DNA from: Paucibacter sp. KBW04
Lineage (GTDB): Bacteria > Pseudomonadota > Gammaproteobacteria > Burkholderiales > Burkholderiaceae_C
Assembly: GCF_003852425.1 (NCBI RefSeq)
Contig: NZ_QAJN01000019.1
Span: 1-64,000, forward strand
DNA length: 64,000 nt
Direction of reading: 5' to 3'
The notes below the pieces were generated by a model. It saw nothing but the letters and a program-made list of their open reading frames with translations. It made no database searches and was not told the origin of the DNA. The position numbers were made by a program, and so were the translations under genes. Positions 9,601 through 17,563 of the stretch are shown piece by piece. Numbering within the stretch: position 1 is the first letter of the stretch; every line of letters starts with the position of its first letter.

Positions 9601-10913
9601 CGGACGAGGTCGGCGAGGAAGCAGCCGTCTTGTTGGCGGAGGCACAGACCCATGCGGGAATGTTCATCCATCCCGGCCCGCTCTTCAAGGTTGCCTCGTA
9701 CATGGACAAGGAAGCGGCTCTGGGCGAGCTGCAGACGCGGTTCGCCGATCCCGTCGATGTTATCAGCGCCCTTCTCGCGGAGGGCCTCCTGACACAGGCA
9801 GAAGGCGATGACGCGACGACGTTGTTGCAGCGCATCGGGATGGCCGCACGCCAGGCGGTGCAACCTTCCTCGCCCTTGTATCTCGACGGCCTCGCCGTCC
9901 AGTACCTGCAGCAAGCCAAGCTGCTTCAACCGCTGCTCAACTCGGGGCACGTTGTGTATGTCCACAAGAGCACGGTTGACGAGTGGCAGGCCCTGCTCGC
10001 CACCGAGCCGATGACGGAGGAGCTGATCCAGGCTCTCGACGCCCTCAGAAGAACGGTTCGAGCTGGTCTGATGTCCGGGAAGGTGAAGTTTCTCGCTGAG
10101 AGTGTTAGACGCAGCGAATTGAACGCGATCACCATGCTGCCGATGGTCGATCTGCTCGATGACATCGCGGGCATCGACGCGGTTGTGCTTGACGATCGCA
10201 TGCTCGGGAGCAACCACAGCCTCACCGATGCAATGGGTAAGGCCGTTCCGGTTCTATCGAGCCTGGACATGTTGGGCATGCTGGTGCACAAGGGATCGAT
10301 GACCGAAGCTTCTCAGCGCGAGTCGCTTCATCTCCTTCGCACCCGGTGCTACTTCTGCATTCCGATCGATCCAGGCGAGGTGTGCCACTACCTAGGCCAA
10401 GCCTCCGTGGAGGATGGAAAGCTGAAGGAGACGGCCCAGCTTCGTGTCATCAGACAGTATCTTGCTCGCCTGAACGCGACGGACGTCCTGTGTACGGCGG
10501 CGGACCTCAGCTACCAGCACTCGCTCTGGCGAGCCTCCAGTGTGGTCATCGGCATGCTGTGGATGGATTCAGCCACATCAATTGTCGATGCCGAAGCCAG
10601 GTCCGACTGGGTTGTCGCCTACCTTCTTCCGAACCCTGAACTTGTCATGCGGTTCACACAGGGCGAGGCAGATCGGATAGCCGAAGTCGTCGCCTCGCAG
10701 CTGACGGTCTCGTTGATGCCTGTTGGCGGGGACGCCGCACGACGCAAGGCCTACGCCAATTGGTTGGAGCGCGCCCGCCTGTCAACTCTCCTGCCGGCCA
10801 ACTCGCGCGTGCTGGACCTGGCAGCCGAGCAGGCCGCGGAATTGTTGATCAGGCGAGCCTCGGAGATTGCAGATGAAATTAGAAGCAGAAGTAGCGCGGA
10901 TCCAACTGAATAG
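6654..10913 (+). CDS. Large helical-repeat protein with tandem PIN-like domains
   Basis: A 1419-residue protein with a strong ribosome-binding site (AGAGGAGGAG) just upstream. The N-terminal 230 residues are helical and unrecognised. Residues about 240-870 look like TPR-type helical repeats. Two PIN-like nuclease folds follow. The first, from Asp908 (LDVTAL), seems degenerate, because the third acidic cluster is replaced by MFIHPGPL. The second keeps Asp1078 (LDGLA), Glu1110 (TVDEW) and Asp1180-Asp1181 (VVLDDR), the expected metal-binding set. About 230 helical residues end the protein. The layout recalls families described as PIN-TPR-GreABC, though I see no clear GreA/B-like C-terminus. It overlaps the next gene by 41 bases, so they form one operon. 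RNA or tRNA cleavage in stress or phage defence is plausible but inferred. Confidence 0.6.
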   Translation: MGWLTVAMRSAGTVLSAALPFFKQRFAERAAGDAPGDVPASITDDLMDGALLRLGELKPDDPLWKRSLVRLEGALVRPDLFNMPSVREWLSRPQVREGIKRAAETAIARGTVPQDLINRLADEYADSTGDDRRFADQAIRIAVASLQASVQAFARDQGTAAIVQATTSELGRKIDSGFADAARDRALADNPFISERFTQDGRDELNRILRRRATRGAKTAQELRGLIRDFEPGGRFAAAAPSLQNDATFWLARMEAAAGDGETAAGRFVTLEQRGYTVPPAAWALADLATGDTQAALRRVRDLTDAESQTAIFHILMRSQGKAAALQYVDDLGELTPGSFTIIGWNNVCLILQEEGRIADSAALLARLPESVLSQCTNLYYMYAVSQLLPMLPVDRYSALKSNGFYAVTEPVLDNPQSSVARTRALEAAELARQCATDARDALIAEQCVKGIHCLRLQDPRTRDQEIASIQEAMKDGEAAVHLIGLARACSIEFDPQPLERHLDRAQMMGGLSELQLRAKMNLLATPNRSGDLVRFLDESWDSLLPDSSIETLVIMKVQALGNNKDFDGATAFLDAYADRVEAATLSRLQLMLQDERGGDPSDAAAQLFRQSDSIVDLHNLVRVLVGRNRWKRLKPYAEQLFQREPNYDNAMLQLNCLQRTRASAKEICAFLERTIDLVEQRAEIRSARAWALFRVGKHLEAKRLNDELLVERDATNDLALDVNIAIRTGDWERFAAIGARGWERRAQLDGRMLLMLARLVGFSDPAQSLTLAQEAVAKEGDDPAILVGANAIAIAARRDDLAMPWVHKAAELSKDDGPVSVFSFSEMVEFMRRNAESWREKNELYRTGQVPLHLAASLFNAAFSQLLIAQPRQNAREVDPRRRHPVPIRSGQRAAAGGHEYSRVSLDVTALFVLSELGKLEAVLDSLDEVFVSPRVMDVLLEDRGRVAFHQPSRIAEVKPLSAWVASGRLKVIDAKASVGLADEVGEEAAVLLAEAQTHAGMFIHPGPLFKVASYMDKEAALGELQTRFADPVDVISALLAEGLLTQAEGDDATTLLQRIGMAARQAVQPSSPLYLDGLAVQYLQQAKLLQPLLNSGHVVYVHKSTVDEWQALLATEPMTEELIQALDALRRTVRAGLMSGKVKFLAESVRRSELNAITMLPMVDLLDDIAGIDAVVLDDRMLGSNHSLTDAMGKAVPVLSSLDMLGMLVHKGSMTEASQRESLHLLRTRCYFCIPIDPGEVCHYLGQASVEDGKLKETAQLRVIRQYLARLNATDVLCTAADLSYQHSLWRASSVVIGMLWMDSATSIVDAEARSDWVVAYLLPNPELVMRFTQGEADRIAEVVASQLTVSLMPVGGDAARRKAYANWLERARLSTLLPANSRVLDLAAEQAAELLIRRASEIADEIRSRSSADPTE

Positions 10914-12759
10914 CCTGCCACCGCTGATAGCGGAGCGGCTGTTGATGCGGCGTGACGTTGCTTCGCTGGTCGAAGCGGGTTCTGCATCGATCAGAGATAT
11001 CGGTCAGTTCAGGTATGCCGATATCCGAGATGTCCTGGCAACGGCGCCGCTTGGCAGCTTCGTGGACGTATCTGGTGCAGTTGGCGCTGGGCTCTCGATC
11101 GCCCGGTCATCCGACGCATTGATCCGGGTCCGCGGGCAGACGGGTAAAGAGAAGATCCTGCCGGAGTTGTCGCTGCTCGATCCTTCGCAGGAGATTCGAC
11201 TGGAAGGCATCAGGCTTCTGTCAGAGAGGGCACAACCCCACTGGCCGCGCCGCTTGAGCTGGCGCCAGAAAGCATCCGATTCGCCGCTCGCCGACAGCGA
11301 ATTCGGGTTGTTGCTCGATGAGCTGCAGAACATTGCAGAGCCGGTCATCGGCGAGATCGGGCAGAAGCTGGAAAATGCAGGTTTTGGCGCAAAGGACCTT
11401 GTTCCTACGAACACGACCTACTACGAGTCGATCCTTGGGGGGATACCGTGGACGATCGGCGTTGACGAGTACATTGCCGACACTCTCATGCCGCACCTAA
11501 CTGCCATGTTTAGTAGGAATCCCACATGGGGTTTAAGGTGCATGCAGGCCAGCTGTGTCTCGGAAAGAGTCGACCCGGTGCCATTGACGGCCTCGGTTTC
11601 GAACGACGATCTTCTGTCTGCCATCAATTCCATCGGCCATGGCCAGACGCCGTTCGCCGTGCTTGCGACCTACAAGCTGGCGTCCTCCCGCGCCTCCGGC
11701 GACGAGCGATTCGCAAAAGTCGCCCAGGCCGCCCTGCAGCAGCTCTTCGATCGCACCACCACAGGCGATGATCCCAGAGGCCTCGATGAGCTGCTGATTG
11801 CGCTTGTGAAACTGACGCTGAGCATCATGGGCCAGGCGGAGCAGCTAGCACTTGCACCTGTGTTCTGGCGTCGGCTCGTGGCATTTGCCCATCCGACCCT
11901 CCTTCTGGAGTCGATGAACATCTCCGAAGATGATGTGAGAGACCTTGCTGACTGGATCGCAGCACGCCTCACGCGTGAGAGTGCGGCAGTTGAGATCCTT
12001 GATGAGCTCGCGGAGCCTGGATGGCGTACTGATTCCCTCCATGGCCAGGAACTCTGGGCAACAGCGCTGCTTCGCGGCCTGCAGTTCTCCTCAGCAAGTT
12101 CCGCATCGGCGGTCTTGTCGCCCGCCCAGCTGAAACTGGCTGAGTCGCACCTCGTGCATGTCGCGGGCTTGCCGGACCCGCTGAGCGGTGCCAGGCGAGA
12201 CTGGGCAGCCGTCACGACCAATACGCTTGACGCGGATCTGCTCAAGAATATGGACGCCGCGAACCCCGATGGATCCGCAGCTGAACCTATCCGTGTCTGG
12301 AGCGCACTCGTGCACCACGCGCAGATCTACCGCTTTGGCGAAGACCTTTTGGCGCGGATCCGCGACCGGCTCAACAGCTCGATGCCCGCAGCGGGCACAA
12401 ACCTCTCTGAGGACCATGAGACGCTGGTTCTTTGCTGCAACCTCGCGTCGACTCAGGGCGACATCGACCTGGCTGCGATCGTGGCCGCACGGGCCATAGA
12501 GGCCGGCGAGAGCTCCACCGATCCAGCCAGCGCGTCGCTGGCAGCTTACATCGTGATCCTGGCCGCCGGCGCAGCCAAAGACAAGCCTGCCAGTTTGGAG
12601 TGGGCTGCCGAAAGGCTGCTGCAGCTGGCATATCGCCTGCCCCACGGCGCACCCTGCGCAGCTTTTGCAGCGACCATCACGATGTTCCAGCGACTCATTC
12701 CGTTCCAAGAACGGCGTTGGGCCAAGGCGTTGGTTGTTGCCAGTTCGGCCGCTACTTGA
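10873..12759 (+). CDS. Helical protein of unknown function, PIN-protein partner
   Basis: A 628-residue, mostly alpha-helical, Ala/Leu-rich cytosolic protein with no signal peptide or membrane segment. The frame can begin at a TTG (10867), but the ATG at 10873 is preferred because a CGGAG element sits just upstream. The start lies inside the end of the PIN-domain gene (41-base overlap), which implies translational coupling and joint function. I recognise no catalytic motif. The N-terminal part has IRLEGIRLLSER and the segment around IPWTIGVDEYIADTL. The C-terminal half looks like irregular helical repeats. A regulatory, scaffold or antidote role for the nuclease is possible. I do not know the family. 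Confidence 0.55.
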   Translation: MKLEAEVARIQLNSLPPLIAERLLMRRDVASLVEAGSASIRDIGQFRYADIRDVLATAPLGSFVDVSGAVGAGLSIARSSDALIRVRGQTGKEKILPELSLLDPSQEIRLEGIRLLSERAQPHWPRRLSWRQKASDSPLADSEFGLLLDELQNIAEPVIGEIGQKLENAGFGAKDLVPTNTTYYESILGGIPWTIGVDEYIADTLMPHLTAMFSRNPTWGLRCMQASCVSERVDPVPLTASVSNDDLLSAINSIGHGQTPFAVLATYKLASSRASGDERFAKVAQAALQQLFDRTTTGDDPRGLDELLIALVKLTLSIMGQAEQLALAPVFWRRLVAFAHPTLLLESMNISEDDVRDLADWIAARLTRESAAVEILDELAEPGWRTDSLHGQELWATALLRGLQFSSASSASAVLSPAQLKLAESHLVHVAGLPDPLSGARRDWAAVTTNTLDADLLKNMDAANPDGSAAEPIRVWSALVHHAQIYRFGEDLLARIRDRLNSSMPAAGTNLSEDHETLVLCCNLASTQGDIDLAAIVAARAIEAGESSTDPASASLAAYIVILAAGAAKDKPASLEWAAERLLQLAYRLPHGAPCAAFAATITMFQRLIPFQERRWAKALVVASSAAT

Positions 12760-13080
12760 GCGTTCGTTGCCCCTCTGCCGGCTTCCGCTCGCATGAGCGG
12801 GCGTCAGTATCCGGACATCGGGCAAGTACCAGTCCAAGTCCGCTTGCTAGAAAGTGGGCCAGGTGAATTGCAGCCTCTCAGTAGATCCCGTGATGAAGAA
12901 TAGTGAGGCCCTGCCCTGGCCATCGCGACGCGGCCGGGGGGCGGTGGTCGAGGATCTCCCTCAGCCGATCCAAATCGGGTGGTACTCCCCGTTGGCCTTG
13001 ACCCAATCGTTCATGCTGGTCTCGCTAGCCTAGACGAATCTGCCCCGGCGTTTGGCGGGCAGTTGACCTAATATTCAGGC
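12760..13080. other. Non-coding debris
   Basis: No intact gene is visible. On the minus strand around 12970-13035 a short frame reads MNDWVKANGEYHPIW, which may be a leftover of another mobile or conserved gene, but it is broken at once by a stop. I cannot assign it. The stretch separates the PIN-protein operon from the integrase relic. Confidence 0.3.
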
Positions 13081-13254
13081 CGTCACTCTGTCACCTCACT
13101 GCGAGGTGTCTGCACCGTACAGGAACTGCTCGGACACGTCGATGGGGCGACGACCATGACCTACACCCCTTGGCTCAGGATGGGCTGCGGTGCCGTGCGC
13201 AGCCCCTTGGACTCTCTGCCTGGGACTGGAGAGCCGCAAAGCAGTCGCTGGTGA
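13081..13254 (+). pseudogene. intI: Integron-type integrase, C-terminal relic
   Basis: An open frame of 57 codons ends at the TGA 13252-13254. It encodes RHS, then [14 protein letters not shown] and AVRSPLDSL in the right order and spacing for the C-terminus of integron (IntI/XerC-like) tyrosine recombinases. It keeps the HxxR-box start, the late His (LGH) and the presumed nucleophilic Tyr (MTYT). Residues between RHS and the LLGH block are shortened. A stop lies just upstream in frame, and nothing resembling the N-terminal two thirds is present. It is a dead fragment and points to a past integron or integron-like element nearby. Confidence 0.65.
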
Positions 13255-13604
13255 AATACCGCAATCAGCCTTGAGCCGACTTCGCATTGCCGAACGGCTG
13301 TAGTGCAGCGGGAGCGGTCGCTGCGTCTCGCTAGGTCTCAGACAGGTTCGTTGCACCTACCGGCCATTCCTTTGACAACTTGTCCCTAAGTTCGTCGGCT
13401 ATCCTCGGATCAAAGGTAAACAACTATTGGGACCTGCCGGTTCATCCAATGTCGTCGAGCGTTCGTCTGGGCCGTTTAGAGGGGGTGGCCAGGTTCTTGT
13501 TCGCTGCATGGCAAATCAATGCAGTGATGAACGGCGGCGGCGGCATTGTTCCGGCATTAGAGTGCGCCTAGGAGGCCGTTCAGCGTCAAGGGATATGCGA
13601 GTGC
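13255..13604. other. Non-coding stretch after integrase relic
   Basis: I find no supported gene. A 63-codon plus-strand frame with a TTG start (13380-13571) has a protein-like composition in its second half, but matches nothing I recognise. It could be a gene-cassette remnant. The end of hxsA, on the opposite strand, closes the stretch. No clear terminator hairpin with a T-run was seen. Confidence 0.3.
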
Positions 13605-14378
13605 TCAGTTCACCGTCGGCACACCCAGGGCGTTCAGCGTATCTGTGAGCATCAGGCCCGTCGGACGCAAGCCTTTGACGATCTGGAAATGCTTCACAGC
13701 TTCCTGCGTCTCCGCGTTGAACACGCCATCAATCTGCCCCTCGTAGAGCCCCATCCGCTTGAGCGCAAGTTGCACACGGAGCACTTGCAAGCGAAGCTTC
13801 TCGGCGCGCTTCAACTCTGGCGTAGCGCCCTCTGGCTTCGGTGACACGCCCGGTGCGTACAGCACCTGCGCCGGCGCGCGGGAAGGCGAAGTTCTCACGC
13901 CGGACGTCGTCCCACTTAGCGGGGGAGCTTGATTCGCATCAAGCGTCAGCGGGACCCGGACGTGCTCGCCCGAAGTGGGCTGCGAAGTGTCTTGCGAGGA
14001 GAGTGGTTGCGCGGACAAAGGGAGCGAGCGCGCAGGCGCCGGTGCTGCGGGCTGCGCGTAGGTCGGCGCAGGAGCCGGAGCCGGAGTCAGGTTCAGTACC
14101 GGCGCGGATGCCGGCGGTGCTGGCGCTGGAGGGACGTAACGGCTGCTGCCGCTGCTTCCTGAGTAGTGAGAGCTATGGCTCGAATGTGACCGATGGCTTG
14201 AATGGGATCGGTGTGCCGCGAAGAGGTTGTCAATGTCCGAGTTCAGCGGCCTCAGCGACACCGGCTTCAGGTCATCGCTGGTCGGCGTGGTTGGGGCAGG
14301 GGCCGCCACCGAAGGCTTCAGGCCGAGCAGCGGAGCGCCTGCCAAGAACAGGGTTAATGTGCGCAGGAACTTAGACAT
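13605..14378 (-). CDS. hxsA: His-Xaa-Ser repeat protein HxsA
   Basis: A 257-residue exported protein. A signal-peptide-like N-terminus (about residues 1-26, ending SVAA) is followed by a tract near residues 56-73 of His-Xaa-Ser triplets (HRSHSSHRSHSSHSSHYS). A long Pro/Ala-rich linker comes next, and a C-terminal peptidoglycan-binding domain covers about 195-255 (LKRMGLYEGQIDGVF, then TQEAVKHFQ). The HxS tract is the presumed substrate of the two radical SAM maturases encoded upstream. The start codon overlaps the end of hxsC by eight bases. The protein probably acts at the cell wall, but the modification and function of this system are not established. Confidence 0.85.
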   Translation of the reverse strand: MSKFLRTLTLFLAGAPLLGLKPSVAAPAPTTPTSDDLKPVSLRPLNSDIDNLFAAHRSHSSHRSHSSHSSHYSGSSGSSRYVPPAPAPPASAPVLNLTPAPAPAPTYAQPAAPAPARSLPLSAQPLSSQDTSQPTSGEHVRVPLTLDANQAPPLSGTTSGVRTSPSRAPAQVLYAPGVSPKPEGATPELKRAEKLRLQVLRVQLALKRMGLYEGQIDGVFNAETQEAVKHFQIVKGLRPTGLMLTDTLNALGVPTVN

Positions 14379-15456
14379 GTTTGGCTCGCAGTATTGGTGT
14401 GACGCGGGTCCTGTGAAGGGAGCTCTTGTCCCAGGTGAAGAAGCCGCTGCATCTGGGCTTCAGCTGGCAGAGTTCGCATTCGGGGGCGAACTCGTTCTTC
14501 CAATCGGAAATGCTTGCCGCGGCGAAGGGGCGGAGCTGCGCAGGGAGCTTACAGAGCGGCAGGTTCATTAGCACAGGTGTGAGGCCATGAAGTCGCAGAG
14601 TCGCTACCGCCGCGCGGATCTCGTCCACCCGCTCGGACGGGTCAACTAGGCACATCTCCGCGTTGGCCAGCGCAAAGCCGATGGGCTCTGTGCCCATGAG
14701 CGCCACCGTTTGCACGAACGGCAGGTTCTTCGCGATGAACTCGCAGAGCGCGGGAAGCTGGTCCAGGACAGGCTGGATGAGCACCGTCCTTACTTGGATT
14801 GACTGACTGTGCGCTTGCAGGTTGAGCAAGCCGCCAATGGTCTGGTCGAACGCGCACGGCGCCTGGACCACGAAGTCGTGCAGCTCATCAGCCCCCCCAT
14901 ACAGAGGCACCAACCAGGTCGTCCGGCCCGGACGAAGCCCCTCGAGCAAGGCTGCTGCTACACCCGCCTCGCCAAGCTGCCTGGCGTTGGTGAGCACCTC
15001 CACGGTCGTAACCGGCCAGCTTGCATGCGCGAAGTCCAATAGTTCGCGCAGCTTCGCCGCATGGAGAGTCGGCTCCCCTCCCGTCACGCCTACTACCCGC
15101 GGCGGGCACTCGATAAGTGAGATGGTCTCCATCGCCTCGCGGAACAGCCAGCTGTCATCCTGGCGCGTTGGCGGCTGCGAGCACATCAGGCATCGGCTGT
15201 TGCACTGGTTCGTGACGAAGAGCGTGTGGTGCGTATCCGCAGCGCGGTACGCCACGATGACGCGGCTCAGCCCTTCAGAGAGCCGAACCACATCCTGCGG
15301 CACAAGGCAGGCCGAGCCATCAAGCTGACAAACAATGCTGCGCTGAGGCTCGCCTCCTAACGAGCTGCTGGTCAACGTCACCAAGCGCCCCGCGAGGCTG
15401 GACACCTTGAAAATGCCTGACGTCGGCGATGGCGACGCGAGAAGAACCTCCCTCAT
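14371..15456 (-). CDS. hxsC: His-Xaa-Ser system radical SAM maturase HxsC
   Basis: A 361-residue radical SAM enzyme. The [4Fe-4S] motif is CNSRCLMC (CxxxCxxC) near residue 87, preceded by HHTLFVTNQ. GVTGGEPTLH follows as the glycine-rich SAM-contact segment. A C-terminal cysteine group (CELCQLKPRC) could hold an auxiliary cluster. The start overlaps the stop of hxsB (ATGA) and the end overlaps hxsA, so the genes form a tight operon in the order B-C-A. Like its relatives it should modify the HxS repeats of HxsA by radical chemistry. The product is unknown. Confidence 0.85.
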   Translation of the reverse strand: MREVLLASPSPTSGIFKVSSLAGRLVTLTSSSLGGEPQRSIVCQLDGSACLVPQDVVRLSEGLSRVIVAYRAADTHHTLFVTNQCNSRCLMCSQPPTRQDDSWLFREAMETISLIECPPRVVGVTGGEPTLHAAKLRELLDFAHASWPVTTVEVLTNARQLGEAGVAAALLEGLRPGRTTWLVPLYGGADELHDFVVQAPCAFDQTIGGLLNLQAHSQSIQVRTVLIQPVLDQLPALCEFIAKNLPFVQTVALMGTEPIGFALANAEMCLVDPSERVDEIRAAVATLRLHGLTPVLMNLPLCKLPAQLRPFAAASISDWKNEFAPECELCQLKPRCSGFFTWDKSSLHRTRVTPILRAKHV

Positions 15457-16922
15457 GACGCGCCCGCCATGCTGTTGGGTTGCGCCCAGCGAGCAAGAAG
15501 GTCCGCCGTTTGCGTATCGCCCCGCCCTTCAACATCACCAAGCCGGTTCAGCCAGAAATCGAACATGGCGGTCTGGCGCCGACAGTGCTCGGTCTCGCGG
15601 GTAGGCGCTGCGTGGCCGCCTTGCGCGAGGGCTGCGGCATCAACGGGGCTCGGGGCGCAGTGGCTCTTGAACGCGCATGCACTACAGTCCGGGTCGCCGG
15701 AGGCGTCTCCCTGGTCGGCAATCCTGGAGGACACATCGCAGCTGAGCAGCGCCTCCAATGGCGTGCCGATGGCGCCCATGCGGAAGCTCGTATCGCCTGT
15801 CTCCGCAAGCATCCTTGCCTCGTCACTCGGATACACCCAGCCATCGTAGTTGTAGACCAGCACCGCACGCCCGGAGGCATTGGGACTTTGCAGGTCGACG
15901 TAGCCGGCATCAAAGCTGGAGATGAGCTTGTTGAGGATCAATCCTGCGTAGGCCTCGCGGATGGCGACGCCCTGACCGTTCCACCAGAGGACCCGATCCA
16001 CAGCCCGCTTGTAGAAGCGCATGAAGTCCTGCGTCGAGTAGCCGAGGTAGGCCAGATTCCGCTTGGCGAACCCGTATGGACTGAGCGGGCGGATGAACAC
16101 ATCCTGCAGGCCAAGAGCGACATACTCATCCACGATGGCCTCTGCATACTCAATGCTATGGTGCGTCGTTGTCATCAACGCCGACACCGAGTCCGGGCCC
16201 AAAGCAGCCCGCGCCAGCTCAATGCCCTGAAGAGTTCGGGCATACGAATCCCGGGTCGGCAACGGCCTGTTCTTGTTGTGCAGCCAAGCCGGTCCGTCGA
16301 TGCTGGTCGACAGCTTCACGTCATACTGCCTTAAGTAGCTGCACATCTGGCCGGTCAGTTGGTGCAGCGTCGACGCGATGACGAATCGGATGGCTCTACC
16401 TTGGCGCGCCGGATGGTGTGCAAGTGCTTCAATGGCCAGCTGGATCAGGTCGAACCGGTTAAGCGGATCGCCGCCCTGAAACTCGACGGTCAGGGTCTCA
16501 GCGGCGCTGGCCATGATGGTGTCGCAGGCGGCCAGCATCTCGTTTTGCGACATCGAGAAGCCTTGCGCGTCAAGGGCCCGGCTCACCTGGCAATACTGAC
16601 AGCTGTGCGCGCACTGGAGGGTCGGCACCAGGATGTGCAGGGCGGGAGGCCCGGCAGCGGTGGCCGCCTTCTCGGCCAGACGGGATGCGTAGAGTCTATC
16701 CAGTCCTGGGGTCGACGCCGAGCTCGTCAGAAAGTGCTTGGCTTTGAGGCACTGGCGGAGGTCGCCGTCGACCTCTTCGGGAGCGGTGCGGAGCAGCTCG
16801 AGTATCTGGGCGTCTAGGAAGGCGACCTCGCCAACCGGGGACAGGCACGCCCAGCGACCGCCTTCGAGGCGGCGCGTCTCAAATGGACGGACCTTTGCTT
16901 GATAAACCGTCCCTACGCTCAC
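15453..16922 (-). CDS. hxsB: His-Xaa-Ser system radical SAM maturase HxsB
   Basis: A 489-residue radical SAM protein. The cluster motif is CAHSCQYC (CxxxCxxC) at about residues 103-110, in the context LVPTLQ. FQGGDPLNRFDL follows as the SAM-binding stretch. A C-terminal SPASM-like cysteine group is present (CSACAFKSHC, then a later Cys in TEHC). Translation starts at GTG 16922, preceded by GGGGAG at good spacing. In known loci a small HxsD gene usually sits upstream. I searched the minus strand up to 17332 and found no frame with the HxsD signature, so this locus may lack it or keep it elsewhere. Confidence 0.85.
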   Translation of the reverse strand: MSVGTVYQAKVRPFETRRLEGGRWACLSPVGEVAFLDAQILELLRTAPEEVDGDLRQCLKAKHFLTSSASTPGLDRLYASRLAEKAATAAGPPALHILVPTLQCAHSCQYCQVSRALDAQGFSMSQNEMLAACDTIMASAAETLTVEFQGGDPLNRFDLIQLAIEALAHHPARQGRAIRFVIASTLHQLTGQMCSYLRQYDVKLSTSIDGPAWLHNKNRPLPTRDSYARTLQGIELARAALGPDSVSALMTTTHHSIEYAEAIVDEYVALGLQDVFIRPLSPYGFAKRNLAYLGYSTQDFMRFYKRAVDRVLWWNGQGVAIREAYAGLILNKLISSFDAGYVDLQSPNASGRAVLVYNYDGWVYPSDEARMLAETGDTSFRMGAIGTPLEALLSCDVSSRIADQGDASGDPDCSACAFKSHCAPSPVDAAALAQGGHAAPTRETEHCRRQTAMFDFWLNRLGDVEGRGDTQTADLLARWAQPNSMAGAS

Positions 16923-17332
16923 GTACGTCTCCCCGTCTGCTGAACAGACTCGCGGCCGCCGGCGGTTTGTTGGGTTCTGCCGTTACGGACATTTCTAATT
17001 TTGTGTATGTTGGCACGCAGGCGCGCCCGGAAGAAGAGGGTCGTTCCTTAGTGAAGTCTGTGGGCGACTCAGCAAGCAAAGAGGGGCAATACCTGACTGC
17101 AAGCATCTAACTGCCGCGGACATTGCAAGGTAAGAGCTCGAAAGACTTGGCGGATTGCACCCAATGAGTGTACGTTAGGCCCAATGACCTCTTAATGTGA
17201 TCGCCGACACTCTCTGTTCGACGATGAATGTCGCTGACAGCCTAATGCAGGCGGCCGGGTTGCTTGAGTATCCGCAGATCTAGCTAGGATGTTGCGCCGG
17301 CACTGCTTGTTTGGAAGCTGAAAGCGCCCGTT
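16923..17332. other. Upstream region of hxs operon
   Basis: This region carries the hxsB ribosome-binding site and presumably its promoter. A pair of 75-codon frames on opposite strands (about 16880-17110) covers the same bases, and neither looks like a protein I know. Bases 17105-17180 have paired ends resembling an integron attC site, listed separately. Nothing else stands out. Confidence 0.35.
17105..17180 (+). repeat. attC-like imperfect inverted repeat
   Basis: The ends are ATCTAAC (17105-17111) and GTTAGGC (17174-17180), which fit the RYYYAAC and GTTRRRY core sites of integron attC elements. An inner pair, CATTG (17121-17125) and CAATG (17162-17166), sits where L boxes would be, with spacers of 9 and 7 bases. 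Outer pairing is only 5 bp. No neighbouring copy was found, so this may be coincidence. Confidence 0.25.
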
Positions 17333-17563
17333 TCAATATGAAGATGGCTTTCTGGCTCGGCTCCATTCGGCCAAGTCCGACAGGCGCCACCCAACGGCGC
17401 GGCCGGAGAGATGAACCGAAGTGGGGAACTCATGGGTTGCCATAAGTCGATAGATCGTCGATCGGCCCAGGCCTGTCATTCGCCGGACCGTAGGCATGCG
17501 TACGAAGTGCGGCGTCTGCAGATCAACATCGTTGGATTCATGTGGGGCTGACTGGGAATGCAT
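17333..17563 (-). CDS. AlpA-type helix-turn-helix regulator
   Basis: A 76-residue DNA-binding protein. PTVRRMTGLGRSTIYRLM at about residues 24-41 is the helix-turn-helix of the AlpA/prophage CP4-57 regulator family. FPTSVHLSGRAVGWRLSDLAEW then matches the wing and the specificity segment. The start is supported by a GGAG seven bases upstream. In P4-like elements AlpA activates excision genes, including the integrase. Here it lies 31 kb from the only intact integrase, so its target is unclear. It may mark one edge of the island or be left from another element. Confidence 0.75.
   Translation of the reverse strand: MHSQSAPHESNDVDLQTPHFVRMPTVRRMTGLGRSTIYRLMATHEFPTSVHLSGRAVGWRLSDLAEWSRARKPSSY

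Noticed and set aside
16879-17106. 75-codon minus-strand frame as possible hxsD
   Set aside because: Lacks the HxsD signature, overlaps the hxsB start by 44 bases, and a mirror frame exists on the other strand.
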